49,127 nucleotides of DNA from Bacteroidales bacterium. Its GTDB lineage: Bacteria; Bacteroidota; Bacteroidia; Bacteroidales; UBA932. Position numbers and translations under genes: made by a program. Where the stretch lies: contig JAFSXX010000028.1 in NCBI GenBank assembly GCA_017443845.1, positions 1 to 49,127 of the forward strand. The letters run 5' to 3'. The notes under the pieces are model-generated. The model did no database searches. It was not told where the DNA came from and was given only the letters and a program-made list of their open reading frames with translations. The stretch's first letter is position 1. Each line of letters begins with the position of its first letter. Shown piece after piece: positions 45,150-49,127 of the stretch.

Positions 45150-45911
45150 ATGAAACTCTACTGCACTGACCTGGTCAAGAAATACGGCAAGCGCACCGTC
45201 GTAAAGGGCGTATCAATCGAAGTCGAACAAGGCGAGATCGTAGGTCTGCTCGGCCCCAACGGAGCCGGCAAGACAACGTCGTTCTATATGATAACAGGAC
45301 TCATCAAGCCCAATGCCGGCGACATCTTCCTGGACGATGTGAACATCACCAAGATGCCGATGTACCGCCGCGCCCAGATGGGAGTGGGATACCTCGCGCA
45401 GGAGGCTTCGGTGTTCCGTACAATGAGCGTCGAGGACAATATAATGTCGGTTATGGAGATGGCGGGATTCGACCGCGAGTACCGCAACGCCAGGCTCGAG
45501 GAGCTCATCGACGAGTTCGGTCTCCACAAGGTCCGCAAGAGCCACGGAGTGATGCTCTCCGGAGGCGAGCGCCGCCGCTGCGAGATTGCCCGCGCCCTGG
45601 CCATCAACCCCAAGTTCATCCTGCTCGACGAGCCGTTCGCAGGCGTGGACCCTATCGCGGTGGAGGATATCCAGCATATCATCGCCAAGCTCAAGACCAA
45701 GAACATCGGCATAATCATCACCGACCACAACGTCCACGAGACCCTGGCCATCACCGACCGCGCCTATCTGCTATACGAAGGTTCGATCCTCGAGAGCGGC
45801 ACTCCCGAGCAGCTGGCCAACAACCCCGAGGTCCGCAAGCGCTACCTCGGCCAGAACTTCGAGCTCCGCAAGGCGGTGCTTCACGAACGGGTTGAAGATT
45901 CAGAAGAATAG
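45150..45911 (+). CDS. lptB: LPS export ABC transporter ATP-binding protein LptB
   Basis: A 253-residue ATPase with Walker [21 protein letters not shown], a Q-loop in [12 protein letters not shown], signature [16 protein letters not shown] and Walker [15 protein letters not shown]. The block [20 protein letters not shown] and the helix after the Q-loop are typical of LptB. With LptFG it drives lipopolysaccharide from the inner membrane to the cell surface. It lies 22 bases after dnaX and is followed by a strong terminator. Confidence 0.94.
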   Translation: MKLYCTDLVKKYGKRTVVKGVSIEVEQGEIVGLLGPNGAGKTTSFYMITGLIKPNAGDIFLDDVNITKMPMYRRAQMGVGYLAQEASVFRTMSVEDNIMSVMEMAGFDREYRNARLEELIDEFGLHKVRKSHGVMLSGGERRRCEIARALAINPKFILLDEPFAGVDPIAVEDIQHIIAKLKTKNIGIIITDHNVHETLAITDRAYLLYEGSILESGTPEQLANNPEVRKRYLGQNFELRKAVLHERVEDSEE

Positions 45912-46153
45912 AAGGTGCAGCCTTCGCACCCCCCTTCAGGGCAGGTAGGAACGCCTGCCCTTTTGTTTTTGCGCCAGAGGCGCATCTCCTCTTCCTTCGC
46001 GCAGGTTATGCCCCGGCGGCGGAGCTCCGCGTTATGGGAGATCTCCCCGTCGGGGAAACGGCCCCTGCGGCTGAAAAGCGCTGCCGCCCCCATTGCGAGG
46101 ACGGCAAGCACCAGCACTGCGGCCGCTATGAGGAGTGTCAGGGTCACAGGCAC
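45881..46153 (-). CDS. Small membrane protein with C-terminal cysteine motifs
   Basis: This 90-residue protein has one N-terminal span ([20 protein letters not shown]), a basic cytoplasmic region with [19 protein letters not shown], and a cysteine-rich tail (CPEGGCEGC). The type is conserved in Bacteroidales but I cannot name a function; the cysteines may bind metal. Its start overlaps the end of nadE by 10 bases, so it is co-expressed with it. Its 3'-end overlaps the end of lptB by 31 bases and contains the lptB terminator. Confidence 0.75.
   Translation of the reverse strand: MPVTLTLLIAAAVLVLAVLAMGAAALFSRRGRFPDGEISHNAELRRRGITCAKEEEMRLWRKNKRAGVPTCPEGGCEGCTFYSSESSTRS
45938..45970 (+). terminator. 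lptB terminator
   Basis: AGGGCAGG (45938-45945) pairs with CCTGCCCT (45954-45961), loop of eight bases, followed by TTTTGTTTTT on the plus strand. It lies 27 bases after the lptB stop and inside the convergent membrane protein gene. Confidence 0.8.
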
Positions 46154-46983
46154 TTGAATTCGGGGGCGATGGGATGGTCGCCCACCTTGAGCATCGGGGG
46201 AATCTGCATCACCTTGAAGGCGGAGGCCTTCTTAAGCCTGATAATCCGCTCTACGGTCGCGCGGTCAGCGCCCGAGGCGATAACCTCTTCCGCAGAACGC
46301 CCTTCCTCGCAAAGCGCGTGGAGGACAGGATCGAGAATCTCGTAGGGAGGCAGTGAGTCGGTATCCTTCTGGCCGGGCTTGAGTTCGGCCGAAGGGGCCT
46401 TGGTCATAGTGGAGACGGGGATAATCTCACGGTCCCGGTTTATATGGCGGGCAAGCTCATAGACCTGGAGTTTGTAGAGGTCGGCGATGACCATCATCGC
46501 TCCGGCAAGGTCGCCGTAGAGGGTGCCGTAGCCCATAAACAGTTCGCTCTTGTTGGAGGTGTTGAGCACGAGGGCGCCGCGCTTGTTGGAGTAGGCCATC
46601 AGGATGACGGCGCGGCTGCGGGCCTGGATATTCTCCTGCGCCACGCTCCACTGCCCGTCGGCGAAGAGGGGCTCGAGTTCGGCCATAAAGCTGTCGTAGA
46701 TGCGGCCTATGGGGACGATGTCGTAGGAGGCGCCGCAATTGCGGGCGAGGTCTTCGGCATCTTTGACGGAATGGGAGGTGGAGAAGCCCGAGGGCATCAG
46801 CACGCCGTGGACATTCCCCTCACCCAGGGCCTCGCAGGCCAGGGCGAAGACCACGGCGGAATCGATGCCGCCGGAGAGGCCGACCACGGCACGGCTCATT
46901 CCGCAGCCGTCGAAGTAGGCCTTGATTTTCGAAACGAGGAGGCTGTGGGCCTCCTCGATCGGAATATTTGGTTGCAATATCAT
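46144..46983 (-). CDS. nadE: NAD+ synthase
   Basis: The 279-residue protein is a stand-alone synthetase domain with the P-loop VGLSGGIDSAVVFALA (about 33-48), NIQARSRAVILMAYSN, NTSNKSELFMGYGTLYGD and the C-terminal KPGQKDTDSLPPYEIL. It amidates deamido-NAD to NAD+ using ATP. There is no glutaminase domain, so free ammonia is the expected nitrogen donor. It starts one base after prs ends, and PRPP from Prs feeds NAD synthesis. Confidence 0.93.
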   Translation of the reverse strand: MILQPNIPIEEAHSLLVSKIKAYFDGCGMSRAVVGLSGGIDSAVVFALACEALGEGNVHGVLMPSGFSTSHSVKDAEDLARNCGASYDIVPIGRIYDSFMAELEPLFADGQWSVAQENIQARSRAVILMAYSNKRGALVLNTSNKSELFMGYGTLYGDLAGAMMVIADLYKLQVYELARHINRDREIIPVSTMTKAPSAELKPGQKDTDSLPPYEILDPVLHALCEEGRSAEEVIASGADRATVERIIRLKKASAFKVMQIPPMLKVGDHPIAPEFKCL

Positions 46984-46984
46984 T

Positions 46985-47950
46985 TTAGTAGATAAATGTG
47001 CTGCTGATAGGCGAGAAATTATAGACCTTCTCGATTATATCGGCGAAGAGGTCGGCAACGCTCACCACGGTAAACTTGGAAGTATCTATGGAGGGATCGT
47101 TCTTGAGGGGGATGGTATCTGTTATGATGAACTGCTCGATGGCACTGGCCGCTATGCGCTCGTATGCCTTGCCGGAGAGGACGGGATGGGTGCAGATGGC
47201 GCGTACGCTCTTCGCTCCCTTCTCCATGAGCATATTCGCACAGGTGGTGATGGTACCGGCGGTATCGACCATATCATCGACGATAACTACATTCTTGCCC
47301 TCGACGTCTCCGATTGCGGTCATCGATCCCACCACATTCGCCCTCGCGCGGGATTTGTGGCAGATGATCATCGAAGCGTCGAGCCTCTTGGCATAGGCGT
47401 TGGCGCGCTTGGCTCCGCCCATATCGGGGGAGGCGATGGCCAGGTTGTCGAGATTGAGGTCGCTGATATACTTTATGAGCAGCGTGCTGGCATAAAGATG
47501 GTCGACCGGTATATCGAAGAAACCCTGGATCTGGTCGGCGTGAAGGTCCATCGTCATCACGCGGTCGCAGCCTGCGGCCATCAGCAGATTGGCCACCACC
47601 TTGGCTCCGATAGGTACACGGGGCTGATCCTTACGGTCCTGGCGGGCCCAGCCGAAATATGGCATAACGGCTGTCACCTTATGGGCCGACGCCCTCTTGG
47701 CGGCGTCTATCATCAGCAGAAGTTCCATCAGGTTGTCTGCCGGCGGGAAGGTTGACTGGACTATGTAAACCATCGCGCCGCGGACGCTTTCCTTATAGGA
47801 AGGCTGGAATTCGCCGTCGCTGAACTGTACCAGCTCGGAGTGGCCGAGCTCTACACCGAGGGAGGCTGCGATCTTCTCTGCGAGATAACGGGATTCACGG
47901 CATGCGAAGATCTTCAGATTGTGCTTGTGAGGTTCCTGAACGAATGACAT
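46985..47950 (-). CDS. prs: Ribose-phosphate pyrophosphokinase
   Basis: A 321-residue PRPP synthase with IFACRESRYLAEKIAASLG, the ATP-site region PYFGWARQDRKDQPR, VMTMDLHADQIQGFF and the PRPP-binding loop VVIVDDMVDTAGTI. It makes PRPP from ribose-5-phosphate and ATP for purine, pyrimidine, NAD, histidine and tryptophan synthesis. Confidence 0.96.
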   Translation of the reverse strand: MSFVQEPHKHNLKIFACRESRYLAEKIAASLGVELGHSELVQFSDGEFQPSYKESVRGAMVYIVQSTFPPADNLMELLLMIDAAKRASAHKVTAVMPYFGWARQDRKDQPRVPIGAKVVANLLMAAGCDRVMTMDLHADQIQGFFDIPVDHLYASTLLIKYISDLNLDNLAIASPDMGGAKRANAYAKRLDASMIICHKSRARANVVGSMTAIGDVEGKNVVIVDDMVDTAGTITTCANMLMEKGAKSVRAICTHPVLSGKAYERIAASAIEQFIITDTIPLKNDPSIDTSKFTVVSVADLFADIIEKVYNFSPISSTFIY

Positions 47951-47985
47951 TTTTTTATAGTATATTTTAAGTTGTTAAGAAAGGT

Positions 47986-48582
47986 TCAGAGGGTTTTGAG
48001 CACGGAGCCGATATAATCGAGTATCTCCTCGCGGCCGGTGCCGTCTTTCGATGAGCTGCGGAAGACCGGGGGAAGTTCCTCCCAGAATTCGAGCAGGCCC
48101 GCATTGTTCCTGGCCAGCTGCGACTCCAGCGCGTTGGTTCCCGATTTGTCGCATTTGGTATAGATGATGGCGAAGGGCACTCCCTCCTCCCCCAGCATCG
48201 TGAGGAATTCGAGGTCGATTTTCTGGAGGTCGTGGCGCGAATCGAGGAGGACGAAGAGCAGTACCATCTCTTCGGAGCCCAGGACATATTCGCGGATCAT
48301 CGAAGCGAGTTTCTCCCTCGCCTCTTTGCCGATCTTGGCATAGCCGTATCCCGGAAGGTCCACCAGATACCAGCTGTCGTTGATCAGGAAATGGTTTACG
48401 AGCTGGGTTTTTCCAGGCGTAGCCGATGTGTGGGCCAGTTTATTGTTGTTGCAGAGGCAGTTGATGAGGGATGACTTGCCGACGTTGGAGCGCCCGATGA
48501 AGGCGAATTCGGGAAGGCGGGCCGAGGGCCTGTCCTTGAGATGCTGGCTGCTGCCGGCAAATACAGCCTGTCTGATAATCAT
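47986..48582 (-). CDS. engB: Ribosome biogenesis GTP-binding protein EngB (YihA)
   Basis: From ATG 48582 the protein has 198 residues. The GTPase motifs are G1 FIGRSNVGKSSLINCL, G3 DLPGYGYAKIG, G4 TKCDKSG and a G5-like region near residue 165. It takes part in assembly of the large ribosomal subunit. A longer open frame upstream crosses the promoter and is rejected. It is followed by prs 35 bases later. Confidence 0.94.
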   Translation of the reverse strand: MIIRQAVFAGSSQHLKDRPSARLPEFAFIGRSNVGKSSLINCLCNNNKLAHTSATPGKTQLVNHFLINDSWYLVDLPGYGYAKIGKEAREKLASMIREYVLGSEEMVLLFVLLDSRHDLQKIDLEFLTMLGEEGVPFAIIYTKCDKSGTNALESQLARNNAGLLEFWEELPPVFRSSSKDGTGREEILDYIGSVLKTL

Positions 48583-48604
48583 CGGAGCAAATGATTTGGT
48601 TATG

Positions 48605-48612
48605 CAAAAATA
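48605..48612 (-). promoter_or_regulatory. -7 box of the engB-prs-nadE group
   Basis: On the minus strand TATTTTTG fits the -7 element, 22 bases before the engB ATG at 48582. No TTG is seen at the standard distance. Confidence 0.5.
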
Positions 48613-48669
48613 ACATTTTTCGGCGAATCCCCCAGCGGAATCTATAATTATTAGCAATGGCTGAGATAA

Positions 48670-48802
48670 GCGACCTCTTGGAATCGCAGTCGGGACACCC
48701 CCCTGAAAAGTGTGCGTCCCCGGCACACGGGGAGGGGCCCGCGGCGAAGCCGTGGGAGGGTCTTTTCAGGGGGGGTGCCCCGCGGAGATTCCGAGAGGTC
48801 GC
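48670..48802. repeat. Structured inverted-repeat element (MITE/REP-like)
   Basis: Two outer arms of 41 bases (48670-48710 and 48762-48802) are about 80 per cent complementary; CCCCCTGAAAAG and GCGACCTCT at their two ends pair perfectly. Inside are two further hairpins: TGTGC/GCACA (48711-48715 and 48723-48727) and CCCGCGGC/GCCGTGGG around GAA (48738-48756). The whole would fold into a long stem with two short arms. It lies between divergent engB and pruA. Its closed, repetitive design resembles a short non-coding dispersed repeat, but no second copy is in this window. Confidence 0.75.
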
Positions 48803-48905
48803 GAAGGTCCGTCATAAAAAGAGTCAAAAGAGAAGATTATATATTTCTTTTTTTGTAAATTAGCGGGCTGTAGAATAAATTATAAACCAATAATAGATAT
48901 TTGAT

Positions 48906-49127
48906 ATGAAAGACGCCATTTATTCATTTCCGATGCCGACCAACGAACCGGTCCTGACCTATCTTGAAGGCTCTCCGGAGCGCATCGCATTGGAGAAAGA
49001 ACTCGAAAGACAGAAATCCATAGAGCTTGACATCCCGCTTATCATCGGCGGCAAGGAGGTCCGTACGGGCAATACCGGCAAGGTCGTGATGCCCCACGAC
49101 CATCACCACGTCCTGGCCACCTACCAC
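48906..49127 (+). CDS. pruA: L-glutamate gamma-semialdehyde dehydrogenase, N-terminal part
   Basis: The first 74 codons lie in the window and the gene runs off its end. The N-terminus (FPMPTNEPVLTYLEGSPER, then IPLIIGGKEVRTGNTGKVV) is that of 1-pyrroline-5-carboxylate dehydrogenases. The enzyme oxidises glutamate semialdehyde to glutamate in proline breakdown, in line with the nitrogen theme of the window. The catalytic residues are beyond the end. Confidence 0.85.
   Translation, partial: MKDAIYSFPMPTNEPVLTYLEGSPERIALEKELERQKSIELDIPLIIGGKEVRTGNTGKVVMPHDHHHVLATYH

Noticed and set aside
48583-48726. 48-residue N-terminal extension of EngB
   Set aside because: It crosses the -7 box at 48605-48612 and is not found in EngB proteins; ATG 48582 fits the family.
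48657-48863. A 68-codon plus-strand ORF before pruA
   Set aside because: Almost all of it is made of the two arms of the inverted-repeat element, so its open frame is not evidence for a protein.

Overview
The window comes from a bacterium of the Bacteroidota, most likely the order Bacteroidales, with an unusually GC-rich genome. The evidence is: promoters of the Bacteroidota type (TTG, 19-22 bases, then TAnnTTTG or TAnnTTGC), three surface lipoproteins with a fimbrillin-like N-terminal domain (one ending in a FISUMP domain, one in a carbohydrate-binding repeat domain), a type III glutamine synthetase, a TrpB2-type synthase, AsnA, and a decayed ORF6N-domain gene of a kind common in this phylum. 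I see no rRNA, tRNA, CRISPR array or intact insertion sequence.

Layout. 1-2700: an accessory stretch with a FISUMP lipoprotein behind a 47-codon ORF, then an ORF6N pseudogene. 2700-15640: single genes and small groups: CPBP protease, M14 carboxypeptidase, MATE exporter, PatB-type C-S lyase, TrpB2 (behind a leader peptide and terminator), a second lipoprotein carrying a papain-like peptidase behind its own 46-codon ORF, AsnA, and a tandem-domain serine hydrolase. 15640-16560: an AT-richer lipoprotein gene bounded by inverted repeats. 16585-24348 (minus): a nitrogen-assimilation operon, purA-carA-carB-glutamine synthetase III. 24494-27206 (minus): a third lipoprotein and a third short ORF. 27247-31695 (minus): ileS, a DksA/TraR-like regulator and lspA. 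31778-38276 (plus): cvpA, then the most interesting cluster, then tsaB. 38271-43289 (minus): seven housekeeping genes (O-methyltransferase, xseA, xseB, ribF, greA, HIT protein, TlpA-like lipoprotein). 43337-45911 (plus): dnaX and lptB. 45881-48582 (minus): engB, prs, nadE and a small membrane protein. 48670-48802: a structured inverted-repeat element. 48906-end: the start of pruA.

Main discovery candidate: 32377-37587 encodes a complete peptide export system. It has an ABC exporter with an N-terminal C39 peptidase, two adjacent short genes whose products carry double-glycine leaders, a TolC-like outer membrane channel and a periplasmic adaptor, plus a 48-residue single-span membrane protein at the front. 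The two predicted mature peptides (38 and 33 residues) lack cysteine, are cationic and hydrophobic, and each carries one GxxxG motif. That is the layout of two-peptide (class IIb) bacteriocins, here in a Gram-negative Bacteroidota setting.

Two further themes stand out. First, a modular lipoprotein family shares an N-terminal W-x2-GD-x2-x-V-F domain but has different C-terminal modules. Each member lies beside a 42-47-codon ORF, and two of these pairs share a nearly identical stop/Shine-Dalgarno/start junction. Second, the leader of the TrpB2 gene has a promoter, a 38-codon ORF and a strong intrinsic terminator, with a second copy of one terminator arm that could support attenuation.
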